A stretch of 64,000 bases of DNA from SABI01 sp963663665 (lineage in GTDB: Bacteria > Spirochaetota > Spirochaetia > Sphaerochaetales > Sphaerochaetaceae), in the NCBI GenBank assembly GCA_963663665.2, contig CAXXKP010000001.1, positions 930,001 through 994,000 of the forward strand. Direction: 5' to 3'. Below the pieces are notes generated by a model. It saw nothing but the letters and a program-made list of their open reading frames with translations, ran no database searches and was not told the DNA's origin. A program made the position numbers and the translations under genes. Of this stretch, positions 8,191 to 15,470 are shown piece after piece; the stretch's first letter is position 1, and the number at the start of each line of letters is the position of its first letter.

Positions 8191-9111
8191 CTATTGGTGT
8201 TGTGAAAAAAAGGTGAGAATCTTCTTCATAAGACTCTCATGAATTGATTTGTACATTAGTAGAACATGACGATTATGCGGTTGATTCATTTCAGTTGTTA
8301 GTTCTTCAACAGCATTTGATTTTATATGTTGCACAATATATGGTAGGTTCTTGTATGAGACAGTTCCATCTTGTTTATCGTGCACTACCATAATGGGAAC
8401 AGTTATTTCCTGCAGATTTTTTCTTATATGCTTAAGTGCATATAAAAAGCTTAATCCAACTCGTACAAAGGATCCTTTGTACCCTATCCACAGTTCGTCT
8501 CCATCATTTTCTTTATCGTTGCCTTGATGTATGTCTACTTTTATCGTTGAAATGAATAAGGCTACTGTTCTTAGGATATAATAGAGCCAGCTTTTTACCA
8601 CTTTTAGTCTTAAATTGTTTAAAAAGACAGGAGCTGCTATTGAACAAATAGCATCAGGTTTTGTTTTACTATTACTAAAATCTTCGCCAAGATTAAGAGT
8701 CATGGCTCCACCCATTGAGGTGCCAATGATGTAAAGATGTTTATATTGGCTCCTTTTATCTAAGTAATACTCCTTCATATATTGATACCATTGATAATAA
8801 CTTGTTTGGGCAAAATCATCTGGTTTGGTTCCGAAACCGGGTAATAGAGGGACAAATACATCATAACCCTCGTTGTAAGCAGCTTTAGAAGCGAACTGAT
8901 ACGAATATGGGGTGCTAGGAAGACCGTGAATCATGATGATTGCTTTATCACTTTTCACATCATGTTCTAAAACAATAGGGAGGCAACGTGAATCAAATAC
9001 CTCATCTAGAATAGGGTAAATAGGGTCAGTATGCTTCTCTTTATATCCCCATAAAGTGACGTTCCACACAAAAAAGAGAATCAATATCAGAAGAATTATT
9101 ACTATTATCAT
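8191..9111 (-). CDS. Membrane-anchored alpha/beta-hydrolase (esterase/lipase-like)
   Basis: Residues 1-20 are one hydrophobic helix that probably anchors this 306-residue protein in the membrane. The rest is an alpha/beta hydrolase: oxyanion segment IMIHGLPSTPYSY, nucleophile elbow GTSMGGAM (Ser near residue 128), acid candidate in VHDKQDGTV, and His candidates in the C-terminal PHNRHVLL. It resembles carboxylesterase/monoacylglycerol-lipase types; the substrate is unknown. It is first in an operon with the deaminase and kinase. No Shine-Dalgarno precedes the ATG. A TATGCT element ends 6 nt before it, so a leaderless mRNA is possible. Confidence 0.75.
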   Translation of the reverse strand: MIIVIILLILILFFVWNVTLWGYKEKHTDPIYPILDEVFDSRCLPIVLEHDVKSDKAIIMIHGLPSTPYSYQFASKAAYNEGYDVFVPLLPGFGTKPDDFAQTSYYQWYQYMKEYYLDKRSQYKHLYIIGTSMGGAMTLNLGEDFSNSKTKPDAICSIAAPVFLNNLRLKVVKSWLYYILRTVALFISTIKVDIHQGNDKENDGDELWIGYKGSFVRVGLSFLYALKHIRKNLQEITVPIMVVHDKQDGTVSYKNLPYIVQHIKSNAVEELTTEMNQPHNRHVLLMYKSIHESLMKKILTFFSQHQ

Positions 9112-9154
9112 GTTTCTAGCATAGACGATAAAAAGAGATGGGACAAGATTTATA

Positions 9155-9187
9155 CAAAGAAAACGACTCCCAAATTTGAGAGTCGTT
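9155..9187 (-). terminator. Terminator of the oxaloacetate decarboxylase operon
   Basis: AACGACTC (9162-9169) and GAGTCGTT (9180-9187) form an 8-bp stem, followed on the minus strand by TTTTCTTTG. It lies 25 nt after the oadB stop codon. Confidence 0.8.
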
Positions 9188-9211
9188 ACTATAAGATCTA
9201 AGATGAAATTT

Positions 9212-10438
9212 TTACATAAGAAGCTGTAGTGCAGGGCGTAATCCGTTTACTAATTCTTCCATGTAAGGAACAACAGCAAGAAGGACACCAGCCGCAACTG
9301 CAGAACCCAATACTCCTGCTACATTTGGTCCCATAGCATGCATGAGAAGGAAGTTTTGAGGATTGCTTTCTTGTCCTACTTTACTCGATACACGAGCTGC
9401 CATAGGTACAGCTGAAACACCCGCTGAACCTATGAGTGGATTAACTGGATGTTTCTTGTCAATTTTATTCATTAGTTTTGCGATAAGTACGCCACTTGCA
9501 GTTCCAAGAGCGAATGCGATTAACCCAAGGGTAAGAATTCCAAGAGTATTCAAGTTGAGGAACTTATCTGCTTCCATTTTTGAACCAACTGAAAGTCCTA
9601 AGAAAATAGTTACAATATTCATAAGTGCATTTTGCATGGTATCACTTAATCTATTTACTACACCACACTCTTTCGCAAGATTTCCAAACATCAAAGCTCC
9701 TACTAGTGGAGTTGCTGATGGGAGAAGTAAAGCACAGACAGTCAGTACTGAAATAGGGAATAAGATTCTCTCTAATTTTGATACAGGTCTGAGTTGTTCC
9801 ATCTTGATTAATCGTTCTTTCTTTGTCGTAAGTAATCTCATGATGGGGGGTTGAATGATAGGTACAAGAGCCATATATGAGTATGCGGCAACTGCAATAG
9901 ATCCTAACAAATCTGGTGCAAGTCTACTTGTTACATAAATAGCAGTTGGTCCATCTGCTCCACCGATTATTCCTATTGATGCAGCTGCATGGAGGTCAAA
10001 GTTAATCCCCGGAATAAAGGAGAGTAATAGTGCTCCTAAGAGAGCTGCAAAGATACCTACTTGAGCAGCTGCTCCTAAAAGAAGTGTTTTTGGGTTTGCA
10101 ATAAGAGGACCGAAGTCTGTCATTGCACCAACTCCCATAAAAATGAGAATTGGGAATAAACCCGTTTCGATACCCATGTCGTAGAGGAGTTTAATAAAAC
10201 CAACTCCACCATGAGTACTTGTAGGGTCCACTCCAGCGATATAAGCGTACGGAATATTTGCAAGGATACAACCAAACCCGATAGTTACAAGGAGTAGAGG
10301 CTCGAATCCTTTAGCAATGGCAAGATATAACAGAACGAATCCTACTATAATCATGAGAACGTTACCCCAGCCTCCTGAAGAGAGGAAGCCTAGGAGTCCT
10401 GTTGTTTGCCACAATTGTTTAAATGCTTGTCCAATCAT
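9212..10438 (-). CDS. oadB: Oxaloacetate decarboxylase beta subunit, Na+-translocating
   Basis: A 408-residue membrane protein of the OadB/GcdB/MmdB family with about nine hydrophobic segments. The conserved stretches include IFMGVGAMTDFGPLIANP, IGIIGGADGPTA with its essential aspartate, and SVGSKM and NPLIGSAGVSAVPMAARV further on. It takes the carboxybiotin made by the alpha subunit, releases CO2 and exports Na+. Length is normal. It is the last gene of oadG-oadA-oadB, 12 bases behind oadA, with GGGAG before its ATG and a terminator behind it. Confidence 0.96.
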   Translation of the reverse strand: MIGQAFKQLWQTTGLLGFLSSGGWGNVLMIIVGFVLLYLAIAKGFEPLLLVTIGFGCILANIPYAYIAGVDPTSTHGGVGFIKLLYDMGIETGLFPILIFMGVGAMTDFGPLIANPKTLLLGAAAQVGIFAALLGALLLSFIPGINFDLHAAASIGIIGGADGPTAIYVTSRLAPDLLGSIAVAAYSYMALVPIIQPPIMRLLTTKKERLIKMEQLRPVSKLERILFPISVLTVCALLLPSATPLVGALMFGNLAKECGVVNRLSDTMQNALMNIVTIFLGLSVGSKMEADKFLNLNTLGILTLGLIAFALGTASGVLIAKLMNKIDKKHPVNPLIGSAGVSAVPMAARVSSKVGQESNPQNFLLMHAMGPNVAGVLGSAVAAGVLLAVVPYMEELVNGLRPALQLLM

Positions 10439-10450
10439 GAATGAGCTCCC

Positions 10451-12538
10451 TTATTCAATTATAGCAAGAACATCGTCTGCCATTAATTGATCACCTTGTT
10501 TAACAAGAATTTCCTTTATAACACCACCAACTGGTGCGAAAATCTCGTTTTCCATTTTCATAGCTTCCATGACTAATAACAGAGAATTCTCTTTTACTGT
10601 ATCTCCCTGTTTGACATCAATACGAAGAACAAGTCCTGGCATTGGTGCTTTTACTTCAGTCCCATCGTTTGATTGCACTTTAGGAGCTATAGGTGTAGTG
10701 GCAGGAGCTGCTACAGAAGGAGCATCACTTGAAATTACAAGGAGCACTTCATCAGCTTGTTTTTGATCACCTTGTTTTACAAGGATTTGTGTGATCGTTC
10801 CTGATGTCGGGCTAAAAATTTCATTTTCCATCTTCATAGCTTCCATCACCATAAGGACATCGTTTTCTTTTACCTTATCACCAACTGCAACATTAGTTTT
10901 AAGAATAAGTCCTGGCATTGGAGCTTTCACTTCAAGATTAGTGGCAACAGAAGTACTATGAGTAGCAACAGGAGCTTGAGTGATACCATCAGCAATAGCG
11001 ATATCATATGATACTCCGTTTACAATTGCTTTGTCCCCTTTTAGTTGTACAGCATAGGAAGAATTATTGACCTTTACAGTGTAATCAGTATTGTTGCTAC
11101 TTGAAGTGGCTGGTACGTTTGCTTTCTTTTCTGCACTTTTTAATCTCACACCATTGACTTTTGCATCTCCCTTGAGAAATAGAATTCCTTTTTCTTTACA
11201 GCTTGCTGCGATGAAGATGTTTTCTTCAGTTTGTTTGAGATTTTCACTTTTAAGCATTTCAATAGCAGCGTCGCGTCCCTTTTTGGGGTCTTTGTCGTTG
11301 ATATCAACAGCTTTTTCAGTGGTAGGTTGCATATTGAGTTGTTCGCTTGAAATTTTTACAATCTCTTCATCAGGAGCAACTGGTGTTTTTCCAAAATAGC
11401 CTAGAACCATCTTGCCGTATCCTTCAGCAATTTTTTTCCAAGGTCCAAACATTACATTGTTGAATGCTTGTTGGAAATAGAACTGAGAAACTGGAGTAAC
11501 ACTTGTTGCATATCCACCTTTAGCAACAACATCAGCCATTGCGTGTGTGATTTCTGGAAAACGATCCATAAGTCCATTGTCTCTAAGCATCTGGGTGTTT
11601 GCTGTTAGAGCACCACCTGGAAGTGGGCTAAATGGAATGATTGGATTAACTGTAGTAGCTTCTGGTGGGAGGAAGTAATCGCTCATGCATTCTTCGAACA
11701 CTCTTTCCGCTTTCATTACTTTCTCAATGTCAATATCGAGAGTATATTCCGTTCCACGAAGAGCATGCCACATGGTAATTACGTCTGGCTGACATGTCCC
11801 CCCCGATACTGGAACAAGTGATAAGTCAACTTGGCTTGCACCTGCTTCAATTGCACTCATGTACTGCTGAATTGAGACCCCTGCAGTTTCATGTGAGTGG
11901 AAGACAATGTTCATATCTTTTCCAAGAAGTTTCCGTGCTCTTTTAATTGTATCATATACCACTTTTGGAGTGGATGTCCCTGAAGCATCTTTAAAACATA
12001 CTGAATCGTATGGGATCCCAGCATCTAAAATCTGTTTTAAAGTACTTTCATAGAAGTCTGCATCATGCGCACCGCTTGCTCCTGGGGGTAAAGCCATCAT
12101 AGTAACACATACTTCATGACGAAGACCTGCTTCATGGATTGATCTACCACTATCGATGAGGTTGTTTACATCATTCAATGCATCAAAGTTACGTATAGTA
12201 GAAATTCCGTGCTTTTTAAATAGTTTTGCATGGAGGTCAATGATATCTCTTGGTTGAGAATCAAGACCTACTACGTTTATCCCTCTTGAAAGGGTTTGTA
12301 AGTCCGCATCAGGGCCTGCAACTCTTCTAAACTCGTCCATCATGGCAAACGCATCTTCGTTCGTATAGAAATAGAGTGATTGGAAACGTGCTCCACCACC
12401 AGCTTCAAAATGGTTAATACCTGCTTCTTTCGCAGCTGCTACTGCCGGCATAAAATCTTTTGTAAAGACTCTTGCTCCGTATACAGACTGAAACCCGTCG
12501 CGGAAAGCTGTACACATAAAATTTACTTTTTTCATCAT
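10451..12538 (-). CDS. oadA: Oxaloacetate decarboxylase alpha subunit with two biotinyl domains
   Basis: This 695-residue cytoplasmic carboxyltransferase has an HMGL-like barrel at residues 1-280. Metal and substrate residues can be seen in TAFRDGFQ (D14), CFKDASGT (K183, the carbamylated lysine) and FHSHETAG (H214, H216). A PYC_OADA middle domain follows, with a variable region near 440-535. Unusually, there are two biotinyl domains, at 536-603 and 628-695, each with VMEAMKMEN; the biotinylated lysines would be K569 and K661. An Ala/Pro/Thr-rich linker of about 25 residues joins them. Typical OadA has one such domain. It moves carboxylate from oxaloacetate to biotin for the OadB pump. AAGGAG precedes the start. 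Confidence 0.94.
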   Translation of the reverse strand: MMKKVNFMCTAFRDGFQSVYGARVFTKDFMPAVAAAKEAGINHFEAGGGARFQSLYFYTNEDAFAMMDEFRRVAGPDADLQTLSRGINVVGLDSQPRDIIDLHAKLFKKHGISTIRNFDALNDVNNLIDSGRSIHEAGLRHEVCVTMMALPPGASGAHDADFYESTLKQILDAGIPYDSVCFKDASGTSTPKVVYDTIKRARKLLGKDMNIVFHSHETAGVSIQQYMSAIEAGASQVDLSLVPVSGGTCQPDVITMWHALRGTEYTLDIDIEKVMKAERVFEECMSDYFLPPEATTVNPIIPFSPLPGGALTANTQMLRDNGLMDRFPEITHAMADVVAKGGYATSVTPVSQFYFQQAFNNVMFGPWKKIAEGYGKMVLGYFGKTPVAPDEEIVKISSEQLNMQPTTEKAVDINDKDPKKGRDAAIEMLKSENLKQTEENIFIAASCKEKGILFLKGDAKVNGVRLKSAEKKANVPATSSSNNTDYTVKVNNSSYAVQLKGDKAIVNGVSYDIAIADGITQAPVATHSTSVATNLEVKAPMPGLILKTNVAVGDKVKENDVLMVMEAMKMENEIFSPTSGTITQILVKQGDQKQADEVLLVISSDAPSVAAPATTPIAPKVQSNDGTEVKAPMPGLVLRIDVKQGDTVKENSLLLVMEAMKMENEIFAPVGGVIKEILVKQGDQLMADDVLAIIE

Positions 12539-12556
12539 GACTCCTTGAATATTCTA

Positions 12557-12829
12557 TTAACGCTTTGATCTAGCGATTGCAGAGGTAATTGCAGCTGCAA
12601 TCTCACTACCTTGAGCTTCGTGTCCTGTGCTAACAGAAGAAGCCGCTCGCTTAGGGGGGGCTGTAGAGACTTTTTGGGGAAAGTATCTATTGACAGTAAA
12701 AGAGAGTAATTTAGTAGTAAATACTAAGAGTGTTAAGAATAGAAATACAACTCCCATTCCTAATACAAGAAGTATCAACCCATTGTTGACCTGCTGTACT
12801 AGCAGTTCTCTTGGTAATTGGTTTAGCAT
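12557..12829 (-). CDS. oadG: Oxaloacetate decarboxylase gamma subunit
   Basis: A 90-residue protein with one N-terminal membrane helix (about residues 17-42, LILLVLGMGVVFLFLTLLVF) and a polar tail rich in Ala, Pro and Ser. This is the standard shape of OadG, which anchors the alpha subunit and binds zinc. The usual His-rich tail is absent here; only one His is seen. It is first in the operon, 18 bases before oadA, with AAGGAG upstream of its ATG. Confidence 0.88.
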   Translation of the reverse strand: MLNQLPRELLVQQVNNGLILLVLGMGVVFLFLTLLVFTTKLLSFTVNRYFPQKVSTAPPKRAASSVSTGHEAQGSEIAAAITSAIARSKR

Positions 12830-12889
12830 GAACTATGCTCCTTACAATATTGTGTTATTTGTGAATTTTTATCAAAAAACACTCAAGAT

Positions 12890-12918
12890 ACTATAGCGTG
12901 AAAACTATCCCGTTTCAA
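12890..12918 (-). promoter_or_regulatory. Promoter of the oadGAB operon
   Basis: On the minus strand TTGAAA (12918-12913) is followed after exactly 17 bases by TATAGT (12895-12890), 61 bases before the oadG start codon. This is a near-consensus sigma-70 type promoter. Confidence 0.75.
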
Positions 12919-13037
12919 GGTATGATTAAGAGATTCTTTTTAACCTAAAAAGTGAGAATAGTTAATTTTATCTGCATATTTCATTATCAATCACTATCTT
13001 CAGTGATAATGCTGATGTATAGCTAAAAGAATCTATC

Positions 13038-13577
13038 TTGTATAAAACTTTGTCTTTGTCTACTTTATATGGTATGAATAATGAAAAGTTCAGGAACATA
13101 ATACCCTCTCACAAAATTTTAGTAATAACTAAACACCCTTTAACTTCCTTTGCCCCCCTTTTTTTATCATTGAAATCACAAGGGATAGAGTCAACTTTTA
13201 TACAAGCTAGAGATCTTCCTTCAACTTTGCCCACTTTTCATACCCATTTTGTATGGATTTACTCACCCCTTCTAAGTGATTCTGTCATAGACTCTGTATT
13301 AGCCTCGATTCCAGAACTTACCGGGGTTCTCTTTTTCTTTGATAATAAAAGTAGTAATCTAGAAATCCTTAAAGCAATAGCAACGACAAGAATACACTTT
13401 CTAGCAATCATTGGTGCTGTTTTTCTCATAGATTCAAATTCTCAAGAGAATACTGGGGTAGAGATTTGTAGAAGAAGTGGGATTCCATATCTTTTTACCG
13501 CTACTTTAGATGATGAAGAGGATGTTTATTATGTGAGTAGCTCCACAATTAATTCTCTAGTCGAGCTTACAAGGTAA
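13038..13577 (+). CDS. Hypothetical protein
   Basis: I do not recognise this protein of up to 179 residues. It alternates predicted strands and helices (KILVITKHPLTSFAPLFLSL, THFVWIYSPLL, GVLFFFDNKSS, FLAIIGAVFLI), which suggests a compact alpha/beta cytoplasmic domain. No signal peptide or catalytic motif stands out. The first possible start is a TTG at 13038; an ATG at 13074 (MNNEKF) is an alternative, and neither has a good Shine-Dalgarno. It stands alone between the divergent oad operon and the Nudix operon. The long open frame and protein-like composition favour a real gene, but only moderately. Confidence 0.55.
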   Translation: MYKTLSLSTLYGMNNEKFRNIIPSHKILVITKHPLTSFAPLFLSLKSQGIESTFIQARDLPSTLPTFHTHFVWIYSPLLSDSVIDSVLASIPELTGVLFFFDNKSSNLEILKAIATTRIHFLAIIGAVFLIDSNSQENTGVEICRRSGIPYLFTATLDDEEDVYYVSSSTINSLVELTR

Positions 13578-13678
13578 ACTTCTCCCCCTTTTGTAACTGC
13601 TTAAGCTTTTTAATTGTTTCCTTTTTGCCTATTATTGCATAACCTATAGGTGATATGCTGTACACTCAGGAGAAAAAA

Positions 13679-14260
13679 ATGAATGATGGATCTCATTTGA
13701 TTTGGAATACTCATGAAGAAAAATTGGTCTATAGAGGGCCCATTTTTGATGTGTTAGAGATGAGAAAATCCTCGTATGATGGACGAGAAGGTTCGTTTGT
13801 AGCTTTAAACGCTCCAAAGTGGGTTACAGTAATACCGTGGTATAAAGGTGATGATGGCATTCCATATTTTAAGATGGTTAGACAATATCGTCACGGAAGT
13901 GAGAAGGTTACCATTGAGTTTCCAGCAGGGACGGTTGATGAAGGCGAAGATGTCATGGAAGCTGGAAGAAGGGAACTCCTTGAAGAAACAGGGTGTGTTC
14001 CTTTAACAGAAATGGTATTGCTTGGTTCTATTTCTCCAAACCCTGCTTTCATGAACAATAGGGTTTGGTTCTATTTTGTAGAGAACGTCAAGTGCATTAA
14101 AGATCAACATCTTGATGAGAATGAACAAGTAGATATCCTTGATATCCCTGTGATAGAGGTCTTGAAAGAGATGGGGCAGGGTGAATATGACAATGGAATT
14201 ATGATGATTGCCCAAGGGTTTTTCTTGAGATACGCTCAAGAGCATGGAGGTTTAGTATGA
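13679..14260 (+). CDS. Nudix hydrolase (ADP-ribose pyrophosphatase-like)
   Basis: A 193-residue Nudix enzyme. The Nudix box is complete (GTVDEGEDVMEAGRRELLEE then TG), preceded by the EFPAG typical of ADP-ribose/ADP-sugar pyrophosphatases. It would cleave a nucleoside diphosphate linked to another moiety, using Mg2+. The ATG at 13679 is chosen because CAGGAG lies 6 bases upstream; a longer in-frame ATG at 13655 would put that ribosome site inside the gene. The stop overlaps the start of the lipoprotein gene (ATGA), so the two are coupled although no functional link is evident. Confidence 0.9.
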   Translation: MNDGSHLIWNTHEEKLVYRGPIFDVLEMRKSSYDGREGSFVALNAPKWVTVIPWYKGDDGIPYFKMVRQYRHGSEKVTIEFPAGTVDEGEDVMEAGRRELLEETGCVPLTEMVLLGSISPNPAFMNNRVWFYFVENVKCIKDQHLDENEQVDILDIPVIEVLKEMGQGEYDNGIMMIAQGFFLRYAQEHGGLV

Positions 14261-14988
14261 ACAAAAAACAGATTATTTATATCTTAGTGTTAGTGATATT
14301 TTCCTTTATATTTTTCTCATGTACAAGTGTGAGTCTATTAGAGAGAAGTAAGACGATTAGTGTGAATGGAAATGCAATCCTCTCTATCACACCAGATAGT
14401 GCTAGTATGAATGTAAGGGTATCTGAATCTGATGCAAGTACAAAGGATGCTCAAAAAAAAGTTAATGAAAAAATTTCTGCAATTTTATTAGTTCTCAACC
14501 AGAGTGGTGTGCTTAAAGAAGATATTCAAACTATGGGATATGAGTTTTCTCCAGAATACCAATATATTGAGAATAAAAGGGAACTTGTTGGGCAAAGAGT
14601 GAGTCAATCAATTTATTTTGTTTTAAGAAACATAGACAATAAAGATACTCTCTTACCTGCCATTCTTGATCGTTTAGCAGATGTAAGTAATATTACACTC
14701 GGTTCTATTACCTTTTCTAAAGAAGATATGAGTGGTTTGTACGATGAAGTGAGACGCCTTGCAATGGAAGATGCCCTTCATAAGGCTTCATTATATGCGA
14801 ATGTTGTAAATCTTCAGTTAGGAGATCCTCTTTTAATCAGCGATTACTCTTATGAAGCAACACCTGTAAATTTACGTAGTGAGGGCTTGATGATGACTAA
14901 AGCTGTTATGAGTGACAACTCCCCTGAGGTTCCTGTTTCAGCTATTACTATTCAATCTTCTGTGCAAGTTACTTTTGAATTGAAATAG
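14257..14988 (+). CDS. SIMPL-domain (DUF541) lipoprotein
   Basis: This 243-residue protein starts with a signal peptide and lipobox (FFSC, Cys about 22), so it is probably membrane-attached on the outside of the inner membrane or on the outer membrane. Residues about 33-240 fit the SIMPL/DUF541 family: an opening ISVNGNAILSITPDSASMNV, a VNEKISAILLVLNQSGV helix, and the closing EVPVSAITIQSSVQVTFEL strand. SIMPL proteins are poorly understood; some relatives affect oxidative stress or host signalling. It overlaps the Nudix gene by four bases. A weak stem (14997-15028) separates it from the convergent GNAT gene. Confidence 0.85.
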   Translation: MNKKQIIYILVLVIFSFIFFSCTSVSLLERSKTISVNGNAILSITPDSASMNVRVSESDASTKDAQKKVNEKISAILLVLNQSGVLKEDIQTMGYEFSPEYQYIENKRELVGQRVSQSIYFVLRNIDNKDTLLPAILDRLADVSNITLGSITFSKEDMSGLYDEVRRLAMEDALHKASLYANVVNLQLGDPLLISDYSYEATPVNLRSEGLMMTKAVMSDNSPEVPVSAITIQSSVQVTFELK

Positions 14989-15016
14989 TACTTAACTCTA
15001 AGATGCAAAGGTTTTT

Positions 15017-15466
15017 CTATATCTTAGATGTGAGAAACATAGTTATGTGGGAAATCCCAGCTTCAATTGTTTTCTCCCCAGTTTGGATAAAGCCTAAAGA
15101 TTCATAGAAAGAAGTTGCATGTTGCTGAGCATGTAGATAAATTTTCTCCTTGGGGAATTCTTTACATGTGTTTTTAATAGTCTCATTTATCAACATTTTA
15201 CCATATCCAAAGCCTCTAAATTCTTTAAGGACTGCAATACGTTCAAATTTTATACCATCATCCGTCCCTCGTGTTCTCATCGTAGCAACAGGTTTCCCCT
15301 CCATTCTAAGGAGAAAATGTCGCGATATACTGTCTAAGCCATCTTGTTCAATTTCAGGAGGAACTGCTTGTTCTTGAATAAAAACTTCTTCTCGTATTTT
15401 GATACACTCATTAAAAAGCTTTTTTTTGTTTTCTAATTCCCAAGGTGGTATAAAGTAGAGTTCCAT
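15017..15466 (-). CDS. GNAT family N-acetyltransferase
   Basis: A 149-residue acetyltransferase close to the YjcF/ElaA type. IKIREEVFIQEQAVPPEIEQ near residue 25 is their N-terminal motif. FERIAVLKEFRGFGYGKML is motif A, whose R-G-x-G-x-G/A segment binds acetyl-CoA, and FYESLGFIQTGE is motif B. The acceptor substrate is unknown. The ATG at 15466 is used, four bases after the stop of the alpha-galactosidase gene, with GGAG inside that stop region; a longer reading frame would overlap that gene by 83 bases and is unlikely. Confidence 0.87.
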   Translation of the reverse strand: MELYFIPPWELENKKKLFNECIKIREEVFIQEQAVPPEIEQDGLDSISRHFLLRMEGKPVATMRTRGTDDGIKFERIAVLKEFRGFGYGKMLINETIKNTCKEFPKEKIYLHAQQHATSFYESLGFIQTGEKTIEAGISHITMFLTSKI

Positions 15467-15470
15467 ATCT

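Noticed and set aside
9363..9854. A 163-codon frame opposite oadB
   Set aside because: Antisense shadow of the conserved OadB protein, without ribosome site or recognisable motifs.
10548..10860. Repeated DNA near the end of oadA as a mobile or recombination repeat
   Set aside because: It is explained by the two tandem biotinyl domains of the OadA protein.
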